Positions 18,793-26,796 of a stretch of 64,000 bases of DNA are shown one piece after another (within the stretch, counting starts at the first letter, position 1; each line of letters opens with the position of its first letter). A model generated the notes under the pieces. That model was not told the DNA's origin. It made no database searches and saw only the letters and a list, made by a program, of their open reading frames with translations. A program made the translations under genes and the position numbers. Source of the DNA: an uncultured Holophaga sp. (GTDB lineage: Bacteria > Acidobacteriota > Holophagae > Holophagales > Holophagaceae); assembly GCF_963677305.1 (NCBI RefSeq), contig NZ_OY781925.1, positions 1,203,001 through 1,267,000 on the forward strand, written 5' to 3'.

Positions 18793-20070
18793 ATGTCCCA
18801 TCAGACCTTCCGGGCCGCGGTGCTGGCGGCCGGGCTTGCCGCAGCCGCCCAGGCCGCCGCGCCCCATCATGCCATCCTGCTGGCGGTGACCAGCCATGAC
18901 CGCATGGGCAGCACCGCCGATGTCACCGGTGCCTACCTCTCTGAGGTCACCCACGCCTACTACGTCTTCCTGAAGGCCGGCTACCGGGTGGACTTCGTGA
19001 GTCCCAAGGGCGGGCACGTGCCCCTGGACGGCCTCAAGGATGCCGATCCCGACAACAAGGCCTTTCTGGCGGATGCCGAGGCTCAGCGGCACCTCCACGC
19101 CAGCCTCAAGGCCAGCGAGGTCAAGCCCGGCGCCTACGACGCCATCTACTTTGCCGGGGGCCACGGGGTCATGTGGGACTTCCCGGACGACGCAGCCCTC
19201 CAGGGCCTCACCCGGGCCATCTACGAGCAGGGGGGCGTCGTGGGTGCCGTCTGCCATGGTCCTGCCGCCCTGGTGAACGTCAAGCTCAGTGATGGCCGCT
19301 ATCTGGTGGCGGGCCGCAAGGTGGCCGGCTTCACCAACGCCGAGGAGACCCGGGTGGGCCGCAGCGCCGTCGTGCCCTTCCTGCTGGAGAGCCGCCTGCG
19401 GGAGCGGGGTGCCCAGGTGAGCACCGCGCCCCTCTTCCAGCCCCACGTCGAGGTGAGCGGTCGCCTCGTCACCGGCCAGAACCCCGCCTCCGCCCGGGGT
19501 GTGGCCACGGAACTCGTGAACACCCTCAGAACCCATCCCTTTCCCCATCAGGAGAAGACCATGAACGCCATTGTCTGGCCCGAGGCCTACCTGCCCGGCA
19601 CCACCGACAACTACTGCTCCAACGAGATCATCGTGAAGGGCCTCAGTGCCGCTCAGATCTGGGCCCAGCTCAACGACACCACCCTCTGGCCCAGCTACTA
19701 CAGCAACGCCTCGGACATCCGCTTCCACGACGGCAGCGGTCCCAAGCTGAGCCTGGGCGCCCGCTTCCGCTTCACCACCTTCGGCTTCCTGGTGGAGGGT
19801 GAGGTCACCGAGTACGTGCCCCCCGTCGCGGGTCACCCTGCACGGGTGGCCTGGCATGGCTGGGTGGAGGGGGATGCCCAGCACCGTCTGGATGTCCACC
19901 ACGCCTGGCTCTTCGAGGACCTGGAGGGGGGCCGCGTCCGCATCCTGACCCAGGAGAGCCAGACCGGCAAGCCTGCCCAGGACCTGGCCACCGCCAAGCC
20001 CAATCCCATGATCAACGCCCACCAGGAGTGGATCGAAGGACTCGCCCGCGCCGCCAAGGCCGCCAAGTAA
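18793..20070 (+). CDS. DJ-1/PfpI protein fused in frame to an SRPBCC domain
   Basis: One uninterrupted 425-codon frame. Residues 1-23 look like a signal peptide (R-rich start, AAGLAAAAQAAA). Residues 24-250 are a DJ-1/PfpI-Hsp31-like fold with nucleophile Cys154 in VGAVCHGPAAL. Residues 257-425 are an SRPBCC (START/polyketide-cyclase-like) domain beginning MNAIVWPEAYLPGTTDNYCS, a sequence that starts stand-alone proteins of this family. The joint encodes HPFPHQEKT, a translated AGGAGA ribosome site, so two genes seem to have lost their separating stop. AGGAGAAACG precedes ATG 18793. First gene of a LysR-flanked redox cluster; substrates unknown. Confidence 0.85.
   Translation: MSHQTFRAAVLAAGLAAAAQAAAPHHAILLAVTSHDRMGSTADVTGAYLSEVTHAYYVFLKAGYRVDFVSPKGGHVPLDGLKDADPDNKAFLADAEAQRHLHASLKASEVKPGAYDAIYFAGGHGVMWDFPDDAALQGLTRAIYEQGGVVGAVCHGPAALVNVKLSDGRYLVAGRKVAGFTNAEETRVGRSAVVPFLLESRLRERGAQVSTAPLFQPHVEVSGRLVTGQNPASARGVATELVNTLRTHPFPHQEKTMNAIVWPEAYLPGTTDNYCSNEIIVKGLSAAQIWAQLNDTTLWPSYYSNASDIRFHDGSGPKLSLGARFRFTTFGFLVEGEVTEYVPPVAGHPARVAWHGWVEGDAQHRLDVHHAWLFEDLEGGRVRILTQESQTGKPAQDLATAKPNPMINAHQEWIEGLARAAKAAK
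19550..19563 (+). promoter_or_regulatory. Internal ribosome-binding site and in-frame ATG for the SRPBCC part
   Basis: AGGAGA at 19550-19555 lies 5 nt before ATG 19561, in frame with the DJ-1 reading frame. It would allow a separate cytoplasmic 169-aa SRPBCC protein to be made from the same message. The site is seen in the sequence; its use is inferred. Confidence 0.6.
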
Positions 20071-20080
20071 GGAGGGCATC

Positions 20081-20944
20081 ATGGCCCACGTCGCCTTCCT
20101 CGGCCTGGGAGCCATGGGCTCCCGCATGGCCGCCAACCTGCTCAAGGCCGGTCACTCCCTGAGCGTCTGGAATCGCACCCCCGCTGCCGCCCAGCCCCTG
20201 GTGGCCGCCGGAGCCAGCCAGGCCTCCAGCCCCCGGGAGGCCGCCCAGGGTGCCGCCTTCGTCTTCGCCATGGTGCGGGATGATGAGGCCAGCCGCGAGG
20301 TCTGGCTGGACCCCACCACCGGCGCCTTCGCGGGTCTGGCCCCCGGGGCCCTGGCCATCGACAGCTCCACCCTTTCCCTCGATGGCGTCCGGGCCCTGGG
20401 GGATGAGGCCTCCAGCCGCGCCATCGCCTTCCTGGAGGCCCCGGTCTCCGGGACCCTTCCCCAGGCGGAGACCGGCACCCTCATCTACCTGGTGGGGGGC
20501 GAGGTGCCCCACTTCCAGCAGGCGGAGCCTGTGCTCAAGGCCATGGGCGCCCTGGTGCACCACGTGGGGCCCCTGGGCAATGGCGCCCTGGCCAAGCTCT
20601 GCACCAACACCCTGCTGGCCACCCAGGCCACCCTCGTGGCGGAGCTGGTGGGCACCCTGAACCGGGTGGGGGCCGATGCCGCCCGCATCCTGGAGGTGGT
20701 GGCCACCACCTCCGTGTGGAGCCCCATCGCCGGGCGCCACGCCGGGGCCATGCTGGCCGGGAACTTCACGCCTATGTTCCCCGTGGACCTCATCGAGAAG
20801 GACCTGCGCTACACCCTGGCCGCCGCCGGTTCCCCGGAGAAGGCTCCCACCATTGCGGCCTCCCGACAGGTCTTCCGGGCCGCCATGGAGCAGGGCCTGG
20901 GCTCCTTGAACCACACCGCTGTGGTGAAGCTCTTCGACGCCTAG
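20081..20944 (+). CDS. NAD(P)-dependent beta-hydroxyacid dehydrogenase, copy 1
   Basis: This 287-aa member of the 3-hydroxyisobutyrate dehydrogenase family has a Rossmann motif at the N-terminus (FLGLGAMGSRMAANLLKAGH), the substrate motif LEAPVSGTLPQAETGTL and the catalytic Lys in GALAKLCTNTL. It follows the DJ-1/SRPBCC frame by 10 nt. It is a paralogue of the gene at 21707. Both could be succinic- or glyoxylate-type reductases, but the substrate cannot be read from sequence. Confidence 0.9.
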   Translation: MAHVAFLGLGAMGSRMAANLLKAGHSLSVWNRTPAAAQPLVAAGASQASSPREAAQGAAFVFAMVRDDEASREVWLDPTTGAFAGLAPGALAIDSSTLSLDGVRALGDEASSRAIAFLEAPVSGTLPQAETGTLIYLVGGEVPHFQQAEPVLKAMGALVHHVGPLGNGALAKLCTNTLLATQATLVAELVGTLNRVGADAARILEVVATTSVWSPIAGRHAGAMLAGNFTPMFPVDLIEKDLRYTLAAAGSPEKAPTIAASRQVFRAAMEQGLGSLNHTAVVKLFDA

Positions 20945-20954
20945 GGCCGGAAGC

Positions 20955-21526
20955 ATGGATGTCCTGGCCCACTTCTCGCCCCCGGACCTCGAGCCCTTTG
21001 TGGAGCGTGTGTGGACCTGGTGCTGGACCAGGGCTTCTGGGGCCAGTCCCACTTTCACCGGACCTTCCGGGAGCGCCTGGATAGCAAGTGCCTCTTTGAC
21101 AACGACATCTTCAATGATGTCTTCGCCTGGATGGTGGAAGCGGATGCCATCATCCTGGGTTCCCCCACCTACTTTGCGGACGTGACCCCTGAGATCAAGG
21201 CCCTCATGGACCGTGCCGGCTTCGTGGCCATGTCCAACGGCGGGCTCCTGGCGGGCAAGATCGGGGTGGGCGTGGTGGCCGTGCGCCGGGGCGGGGCCAC
21301 CCACGTCCTGGACTCCATGACCCACCTCTTCCAGATTAGCCAGATGGTCTTGCCCGGAGCCACCTCCTGGAACATGGGTTACGGCCTCATGCCCGGGGAG
21401 GTGGAGGGCGATGCCGAGGGCCTGGCGAACATGCGCCACCTGGGCAAGGCCACCGCCTGGCTGGGCCGGGCCTTCCAGGCCTCCGGCGAGGCCTACCCCA
21501 AGCACCTGGAGGCCTGCCCCGTCTGA
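20955..21526 (+). pseudogene. Remnant: AraC-like fragments joined to a truncated flavodoxin-family gene
   Basis: Three pieces are visible. Bases 20955-21014 encode MDVLAHFSPPDLEPFVERVW, which resembles the start of an AraC regulator with a DUF6597-type N-domain. From about 21012, in another frame, VLDQGFWGQSHFHRTF resembles the second AraC helix-turn-helix. From about 21068 to 21526 the frame matches the C-terminal three quarters of the intact flavodoxin-like protein at 22856 (RLDSKCLFDNDIFNDVFAWM onward). The flavodoxin N-terminus with the GSPRKGGNT phosphate loop is absent, so no FMN site remains. Two deletions, one with a frameshift, explain this. The AraC identity is less certain than the flavodoxin one. 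Confidence 0.75.
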
Positions 21527-21706
21527 TCCCCCGGTCTTGATAGCAGTCGTGCTTCAAGTCCTGGATGAGTGCGCTCATGGGCAGCCTCCTGGAACAAAGG
21601 GTGCTCGGGGTTGCCGTTACCTGCCTTGATGGCCATCAAAGACGGCTTTCTTCCGCCGCCCTGGTGCGCAGGGATATGCTGATCTCCTTCAGACAGGAGT
21701 TTTCCG

Positions 21707-22564
21707 ATGGCCGATATCGCATTCCTCGGACTGGGGGCCATGGGTTCCCGCATGGCCGTCAACCTGCTCAAGGCCGGCCACGTCGTGACGGTGTGGAACC
21801 GCAGCCCCGCTGCCACGGCCCCCCTGGCCGAGGCCGGGGCCAAGGTGGCCGCCTCCCCCCGCGAGGCCGCCGCCGGGGCCGACTTCGTCATCGCCATGGT
21901 GCGGGATGATGAGGCCTCCCGCTGGGTCTGGCAGGACCCCGCCAAGGGCGCCTTTGCGGGCATGGACCCCGGGGCCGTGGCCATCGACAGCTCCACCATC
22001 TCGGTGGCCTGGGCCAAGGCACTGGGTGAGGACGCCAAGCGCCGGGGCATCCCCTTCCTGGAGGCGCCGGTCTCCGGCAGTCGTCCCCAGGCCGAGGGCG
22101 CCCTGCTCATCTTCCTGGCGGGTGGTGAGGCCGCTGTCTTCGCCCAGGCTGAACCGGTGCTGAAGGCCATGGGCTCGGTGCTCCACCATGTGGGGCCGCT
22201 GGGGCAGGGGGCCCTGCTCAAGCTGGCCACCAACACCCTCATGGGCATCGAGACCACTGCTCTCGCGGAACTCCTGGGGATGCTCAAGCGCGGTGGTGTG
22301 GATCTGGGCAAGGCCGTGGAGGTGCTTTCCACCACGGCCGTCTGGAGCGGGATCCTGACCCGCAACGCCAAGTCCATGCTGGAGGGCACCTTCGCTCCGG
22401 TATTCCCAGTGGATCTCCTGGAGAAGGACATGCGCTACACCCTGGAGGCCGCCGGTGAGGAGGCCGCCCCCACCATCGCCGCCTCCCGCGGGGTCTTCCG
22501 GGAGGCCATGGACGCCGGCATGGCCGGGGACAACCACACCGCCGTGGCGAGACTGTTCTCCTGA
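21707..22564 (+). CDS. NAD(P)-dependent beta-hydroxyacid dehydrogenase, copy 2
   Basis: A 285-aa protein with the same architecture as copy 1: Rossmann loop FLGLGAMGSRMAVNLLKAGH, substrate motif FLEAPVSGSRPQAEG, catalytic Lys in GALLKLATNTL, C-terminal VDLLEKDMRYTLEAAG. CAGGAG is 10 nt before ATG 21707. A 180-nt gap with no recognised gene separates it from the flavodoxin remnant, so it may have its own promoter. It is followed by a series of hairpins. Confidence 0.9.
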   Translation: MADIAFLGLGAMGSRMAVNLLKAGHVVTVWNRSPAATAPLAEAGAKVAASPREAAAGADFVIAMVRDDEASRWVWQDPAKGAFAGMDPGAVAIDSSTISVAWAKALGEDAKRRGIPFLEAPVSGSRPQAEGALLIFLAGGEAAVFAQAEPVLKAMGSVLHHVGPLGQGALLKLATNTLMGIETTALAELLGMLKRGGVDLGKAVEVLSTTAVWSGILTRNAKSMLEGTFAPVFPVDLLEKDMRYTLEAAGEEAAPTIAASRGVFREAMDAGMAGDNHTAVARLFS

Positions 22565-22651
22565 GTCCGGATGGCGGAAAAGTTGTCCGCCGATGAAGGG
22601 AATGGACGCCGGACTGGTGTCCGACCCACCAGGGGTGCTTGGGGGCAGGTC

Positions 22652-22732
22652 CAGAGGAGGGTTCAGCCCCTGGACGCGCTGGCGCGTCTCAGGGCTCAAC
22701 CCTCCTCTGAACGCGGTCGGCTTGCCGACCGC
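22652..22732. repeat. Two consecutive long hairpins
   Basis: Hairpin A (22652-22709) has 27-nt arms matching at 23 of 27 positions, starting with the perfect 12-mer CAGAGGAGGGTT. Hairpin B (22713-22732) has a perfect 9-bp stem GCGGTCGGC with a 2-nt loop. They lie back to back after the dehydrogenase stop; with the terminator that follows they form a three-hairpin array. Confidence 0.8.
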
Positions 22733-22736
22733 CCCC

Positions 22737-22786
22737 GCGGCGCGGGGCGGCCCCAGTCACCCCGCGCCGCACCCTCACCCTTTTTT
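22737..22786 (+). terminator. Probable intrinsic terminator, third hairpin of the array
   Basis: A perfect 11-bp stem (GCGGCGCGGGG, 22737-22747, with 22760-22770) is followed 10 nt later by six T residues at 22781-22786. The gap between stem and T-run is longer than ideal. It would end transcription from the dehydrogenase before the flavodoxin gene. Confidence 0.55.
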
Positions 22787-22816
22787 ATCGGCGTTCATTG
22801 GCGTCCATCGGCGGAT
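22787..22816 (+). repeat. 10-nt periodic repeat (ATCGGCGTTC-type)
   Basis: Three imperfect 10-nt units: ATCGGCGTTC, ATTGGCGTCC, ATCGGCGGAT. Very similar phased intergenic motifs (ATCxGCGTTCATCxGCGTCC) occur dispersed in many bacterial genomes; this is recalled, not searched. Placed directly after the T-run. Confidence 0.55.
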
Positions 22817-22855
22817 ACTTGTTTTGATTGATGTTGTTATCTGGAAGGAACAATC

Positions 22856-23473
22856 ATGAAGGCTCTCGCCATCAACGGCAGTCCCCGCAAGGGTGGAAAT
22901 ACCGAGACCCTGCTGAACGCCGTCCTCAAACCCCTCGCCGAAGCAGGCTGGGAGACGGAACTGATCCAGATCGGGGGCCGCGAGCTCCCCGGCTGCAAGG
23001 CCTGCTTCAAGTGCATGGAACGCCGGGACCGCAGGTGCATCTTTGGCAAGGATATCTTCAATGATGTCTTTGCAAAGATGGTGGAGGCTGATGCCATCAT
23101 CCTGGGTTCGCCCACCTACTTCGCCGATGTCACCCCCGAGATCAAGGCCCTCATGGACCGCTCGGGCTTTGTGCACATGGCCAACGGTGGTCTCCTGGCC
23201 GGCAAGGTCGGAGCCGGGGTGGTGGCGGTGCGCCGGGGCGGAGCCACTCATGTCCTGGACACCATGACCCACCTCTTCCAGATCTGCCAGATGGTGATTC
23301 CCGGCTCCACCTACTGGAACATGGGCTACGGTCTCCAGCCCGGAGAGGTGGGCGGCGACGTCGAGGGCATGGCCAACATGGCCCACCTCGGTCGGGCCAT
23401 CGACTGGCTGGGGCGGGCCATCCAGTCCGGCGGCGTACCCTATCCCCGGCGGACTGAGGGCTGCGAGGGCTGA
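22856..23473 (+). CDS. Flavodoxin-family NAD(P)H-dependent FMN oxidoreductase
   Basis: A 205-aa flavodoxin-fold protein. The phosphate-binding loop NGSPRKGGNTETLL lies near the N-terminus. CKACFKCMERRDRRC is the Cys-containing region of the iron-sulfur-flavoprotein-like subgroup, and SPTYFADVTPEIKALMDR is the flavin-contacting loop. AAGGA precedes ATG 22856. It is the intact member of the duplicated pair; the copy at 21068-21526 is broken. Probable role in quinone or electrophile reduction, inferred from the neighbouring DJ-1 and dehydrogenase genes. Confidence 0.88.
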   Translation: MKALAINGSPRKGGNTETLLNAVLKPLAEAGWETELIQIGGRELPGCKACFKCMERRDRRCIFGKDIFNDVFAKMVEADAIILGSPTYFADVTPEIKALMDRSGFVHMANGGLLAGKVGAGVVAVRRGGATHVLDTMTHLFQICQMVIPGSTYWNMGYGLQPGEVGGDVEGMANMAHLGRAIDWLGRAIQSGGVPYPRRTEGCEG

Positions 23474-23534
23474 GCCCGCCACCCGGGCAGGCCTCCTGGG
23501 GGCCGGGTCGGTTATCCTGGAGGCTGGGGGAATC

Positions 23535-24896
23535 ATGGCTTTCAAAGACGAGTGCGGCGTATTCGGCATCTGGCCCCATCCAGAGGCGTCGCGCCAGACC
23601 TACCTGGGGCTCTACGCCCTGCAGCATCGCGGCCAGGAGGCGGCTGGCATCTGCTCCCGGAACGGGCGTGAGCTCATCCTCCACAAAGCCCAGGGCCATG
23701 TGGCCGATGTCTTCAGCCAACCCGTCCTGGATCGGCTCGCGGGGGATGCGGCCATCGGCCACACCCGATACTCCACCACCGGGGGCAACGTCGCCTCCGC
23801 CGCCCACCCCTTCCTGGTGCAGGGGCGCTTCGGGCAGGTGGCCCTCTGCCACAACGGCAACCTGACCAATACCGAGGTGCTCCGCCGCCGTCTCATTGAG
23901 CAGGGGCAGGTGTTCTCCAGTCCTTCGGACTCCGAAGTGATCCTGGCTCTCATCAACCGGGCCTGTGCCGCCACCCTGGAGGATGCCGTCGTGGAGGCCC
24001 TGCGTCAGGTGGAGGGGGCCTTCTCCCTGCTGATCCTGAGCGAGGATCAGATTCTGGCCGCCCGGGACCCCCACGGCTTCCGTCCCCTCAGCCTGGCCCG
24101 TCTCGGCGAGGCGGTGGTCTTCAGCAGCGAGAGCTGCGCCTTCGATCTGGTGGGCGCCGAGTATGACCGGGAGATCCAGCCCGGTGAGCTCTTCATTGTG
24201 GATGCCCAGGGCGAGCGTTCCAGGACCCCCGTCAGCGGCGTGAGGCCCAAGCCGTGCGTTTTCGAGCACGTCTACTTCGCCCGGCCCGACTCCTACGTCT
24301 TCAGTCGCTCGGTGATGCAGACCCGCCGCGAGATGGGCCGCCTCCTGGCCCAGCGCTACCCTGATCCCGTGGATCTGGTGGTGCCCGTGCCCGACTCCGG
24401 CGTGAGCGCCGCTCTGGGCTACGCTGAGGCCTGTGGCGCCCCCTTCGACTTCGGCCTTATCCGCAACCACTATGTCGGTCGCACCTTCATCGAGCCCAAG
24501 CAGAGCATCCGCTCTTTCGGCGTCAAGGTGAAGCTCAATCCCGTGCGGGAGCTCCTCAAGGGCAAGCGGGTGGCTCTTGTGGATGACAGCATCGTGCGCG
24601 GTACCACCAGCCGGAAGATCGTCCAGATGGTGAAGGAGGCTGGCGCCACCGAGGTCCACCTGCGCATCTCCAGTCCGCCCACGACCTATAGCTGCTTTTA
24701 TGGCATCGACACCCCCAGTCGCGAGCACCTCATCGCCGCCACCCACACCGTGGAGGAGATCCGTGAGTATCTGGGGGCCGACTCCCTGGGCTATCTGACG
24801 GCAGAGGATCTGCAGAAGGCCATGACCGATCCCGGTGGCGAGGGCTTCTGCTACGCCTGTTTCAATGGGCAGTACCCGGTCCTGCCGAAGGCCTGA
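23535..24896 (+). CDS. purF: Amidophosphoribosyltransferase
   Basis: First enzyme of de novo purine synthesis (PRPP plus glutamine to phosphoribosylamine). The 453-aa protein has a short propeptide ending before nucleophile Cys7 (MAFKDECGVFGIW), then the Ntn glutaminase (YALQHRGQEAAGI, GHTRYSTTG, CHNGNLTN). The PRTase domain follows with the PRPP motif VALVDDSIVRGTTS. Cysteines in KPCVFEHVYF, YSCFYGID and FCYACFNGQYP correspond to the ligands of the B. subtilis-type [4Fe-4S] enzyme, so an Fe-S cluster is expected. A small unknown gene follows after 3 nt. Confidence 0.97.
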   Translation: MAFKDECGVFGIWPHPEASRQTYLGLYALQHRGQEAAGICSRNGRELILHKAQGHVADVFSQPVLDRLAGDAAIGHTRYSTTGGNVASAAHPFLVQGRFGQVALCHNGNLTNTEVLRRRLIEQGQVFSSPSDSEVILALINRACAATLEDAVVEALRQVEGAFSLLILSEDQILAARDPHGFRPLSLARLGEAVVFSSESCAFDLVGAEYDREIQPGELFIVDAQGERSRTPVSGVRPKPCVFEHVYFARPDSYVFSRSVMQTRREMGRLLAQRYPDPVDLVVPVPDSGVSAALGYAEACGAPFDFGLIRNHYVGRTFIEPKQSIRSFGVKVKLNPVRELLKGKRVALVDDSIVRGTTSRKIVQMVKEAGATEVHLRISSPPTTYSCFYGIDTPSREHLIAATHTVEEIREYLGADSLGYLTAEDLQKAMTDPGGEGFCYACFNGQYPVLPKA

Positions 24897-24899
24897 ACC

Positions 24900-25235
24900 A
24901 TGAGCCCCTCCTCCGCGGGTCCCGCTGGGGCACTGCAGTCGAGGTTCGAGGATGGCCTGCGCTTCCTGGCAACCGCCACCGCCCTCCAGGCGGGGCGGAG
25001 TCCGGCGGCGGCCATCACAGTGGCCTGTGACGCCCTGAAGTGCTTCCTGCTGATCCTGGAGGCCGGGGCAGAGCGTAGCCTGCCTGACCCTGAGGGGGAG
25101 GTGGCCCACCTCCGGAACCAGTGCCAGGCCCTGCTCTGCACCCGCCAGAATCCCGCAGAAGTCCTGGAGCACGCCCTGGAGGCGGCCCGCCTGGCCCGGG
25201 ATCAGGCCGCCCGGCTCCTTCCGAGGCTTCTGTGA
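24900..25235 (+). CDS. Small alpha-helical protein between purF and miaA
   Basis: A 111-aa, Ala/Leu-rich helical protein (FEDGLRFLATATALQAGRSP, ACDALKCFLLILEAGAE, EHALEAARLARDQAARLL). It starts 3 nt after purF, and its stop overlaps the miaA GTG (GTGA), so it is part of the operon. A HEPN-like helical bundle was considered, but no RxxxxH motif is present. Function unknown. Confidence 0.65.
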   Translation: MSPSSAGPAGALQSRFEDGLRFLATATALQAGRSPAAAITVACDALKCFLLILEAGAERSLPDPEGEVAHLRNQCQALLCTRQNPAEVLEHALEAARLARDQAARLLPRLL

Positions 25236-26110
25236 GACTGGCCGTTCTGGGCCCCACCGCCTCCGGCAAGTCGGCCTTGGCCGTGGAACTGGCCCTGCGC
25301 CTGGGTGCTGTCATCGTGAACGGCGATCCCTTCCAGGCCTACCGGGGCCTGGCCATCGGCACGGGGCAGCCCGGGGCGGAGGACAGGGAGAGGGTGCCCC
25401 ACCTGGGTTATGGCGTCCTGGAGCTGGGAGAGCTGCTCCACCCCCACAGTTTCGGAGAGCGGGTGCAGGGCTGGTTGGCACAGGCACCGCGGGCCATCCT
25501 GGTCACGGGCTCGGGTCTCTACCTGCGGGGCATCTGGGGGCAGCTCAGCGATCTCCCCGAGGTTCCCCAAGGGCTGGTTCAACGGGTGCGCGCCTGGCTC
25601 GAGCGGCTCGGTCCCGAGGCTCTGCACCGCTATCTCGCGGCCGTGGATCCCCAGCGGGCTGCCCAACTGCACCCCCGGGACCGCTCCCGGATCCAGCGGG
25701 CCCTGGCGCTGCATCTGGCCACGGGCCAACGGCCCTCCGGCCTTCTGGATGGTGTGAACAAGGGGATCCCTGAGGGCTGGCAGGCCCTGGTGGTCCTGCC
25801 GGAGCGGGCTGCCCTGCGCGCCAGGATCGACCGCCGAGTGCGGGCCATGGCCCGCACGGGTTGGGGCGCCGAGGTCGAGGACTTGCTGGGACAGGGGCTT
25901 GAGGCCGAGCTGCGGCGTCTGAACCCCCTGGGTTACCTGGACTGGTTGGAGGGGGGTGATCCGGAGGATATCCAGACCCGGATCATCCAGAAGACCCAGG
26001 CCTACGCCAAGCGCCAGACCACCTTCTTCCGCAATCAGTGGCCTGGGCTCCCGGCCTGGGATCCGGACCGGGAAGGCGTGGAGGAGGCCCTGGCGGCCCT
26101 TCGTGCCTGA
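25232..26110 (+). CDS. miaA: tRNA dimethylallyltransferase
   Basis: MiaA adds a dimethylallyl group to A37 of tRNAs reading U-initial codons. The 292-aa protein has the P-loop GPTASGKS (residues 7-14), then VNGDPFQAYRGLAIGTGQP, in which the usual DSxQ(V/M)Y is DPFQAY. VTGSGLYLRGI, DRSRIQRAL and the C-terminal KTQAYAKRQTTFFRNQ are also family blocks. The start is GTG 25232, overlapping the previous stop; the upstream in-frame ATG would add an unconserved 37-residue tail. Confidence 0.95.
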   Translation: MRLAVLGPTASGKSALAVELALRLGAVIVNGDPFQAYRGLAIGTGQPGAEDRERVPHLGYGVLELGELLHPHSFGERVQGWLAQAPRAILVTGSGLYLRGIWGQLSDLPEVPQGLVQRVRAWLERLGPEALHRYLAAVDPQRAAQLHPRDRSRIQRALALHLATGQRPSGLLDGVNKGIPEGWQALVVLPERAALRARIDRRVRAMARTGWGAEVEDLLGQGLEAELRRLNPLGYLDWLEGGDPEDIQTRIIQKTQAYAKRQTTFFRNQWPGLPAWDPDREGVEEALAALRA

Positions 26111-26113
26111 AGC

Positions 26114-26722
26114 CTAGCGCCCGAAGCGGAAGACAGCGTTGACGGCCAGCCAGGTGATGTTGCTGTAGCCGAAGTCGGCCTTGTCCACCGACACGGTGTT
26201 CAGGTGGGCTTCCAGGCTGAAGTTGCGGTTCAGGTGGACACCCCCCCCGATGCGGGCGCCCAGTCGGCCCCCCTCGGTGACATCGGAGTCCGCATAGTTC
26301 GAGTACTCAGCCTGTCCGCGGACATGGTTGAGATTCACACCTGCCAGGAAGTAGCCCCCTCGCCGGGGGGAGACGGCGTTGTAGATGAAGTCCCCGCCCA
26401 TCTGCAGGACGGTGAAGTTGTTCTGGCGGGTGCCGTCATAGTAGCCCCCGGTGTAGATGTCCTGCTCCTCGCTCACGAAGTTGTTGGCCGTGAGGTGGAG
26501 GCGGATCTGGCTGTGGCGGTCCAGGTCGAAGTCCAGGTGACCGCCGATCTGGACGCCGAGACCGTTGTTGGCGCCCAGGTAGTCGCCATTGGTGTCCCGG
26601 GTGCTGGCGAAGTCGCCCGTGGGGGCACTGAAGCCCACTGTGAAGCCGGGGGTGGGGCCCGAGTCCTGGGCGGAGAGAGCCGTTCCGATGACGAGGGGGA
26701 GGGCCAGGAGAAGCTTGCGCAT
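26114..26722 (-). CDS. Small outer-membrane beta-barrel protein
   Basis: A 202-aa protein with signal peptide MRKLLLALPLVIGTALSAQ and then alternating amphipathic strands (GFTVGFSAPTGDF, QIGGHLDFDLDRHSQIRLHLTANN, GRLGARIGGGVHLNRNFSLEAHL). It ends in an aromatic/Arg residue pair (AVFRFGR) expected for barrel insertion. AGAGG precedes ATG 26722. Probably an eight- to ten-strand barrel in the outer membrane; no ligand can be assigned. Convergent with miaA, 3 nt apart. Confidence 0.8.
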   Translation of the reverse strand: MRKLLLALPLVIGTALSAQDSGPTPGFTVGFSAPTGDFASTRDTNGDYLGANNGLGVQIGGHLDFDLDRHSQIRLHLTANNFVSEEQDIYTGGYYDGTRQNNFTVLQMGGDFIYNAVSPRRGGYFLAGVNLNHVRGQAEYSNYADSDVTEGGRLGARIGGGVHLNRNFSLEAHLNTVSVDKADFGYSNITWLAVNAVFRFGR

Positions 26723-26796
26723 GGGTACACCTCTGATACGTGAGGAGGGAATCATATCCCAGAGCCTTGGACGCCGCATCCCCCCTGAAGGTTTAA

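Larger units (their letters stand above)
20081..23473 (+). repeat. Tandem duplication of a dehydrogenase-flavodoxin cassette
   Basis: Unit 1 is 20081-21526 and unit 2 is 21707-23473. Both have a beta-hydroxyacid dehydrogenase followed by a flavodoxin-fold gene. The dehydrogenases agree at well over half of positions by eye, with near-identical stretches such as AMVRDDEASR. The flavodoxin parts share SPTYFADVTPEIKALMDR and GGATHVLD and long runs of identical nucleotides. Unit 1's flavodoxin is truncated. Confidence 0.8.

Noticed and set aside
21527..21706. Possible gene fragment between the flavodoxin remnant and the second dehydrogenase
   Set aside because: All frames were read; none gives a recognisable protein piece, so it is left as unassigned spacer.
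23474..23534. Purine riboswitch before purF
   Set aside because: The gap is only 61 nt and shows no aptamer-like conserved core.
23151..25172. Minus-strand ORF of 673 codons over purF
   Set aside because: Antisense shadow; purF on the plus strand is unmistakable.
24900..25235. HEPN toxin or antitoxin identity for the small purF-miaA gene
   Set aside because: The helical pattern is compatible, but the RxxxxH motif and a partner nucleotidyltransferase are missing.
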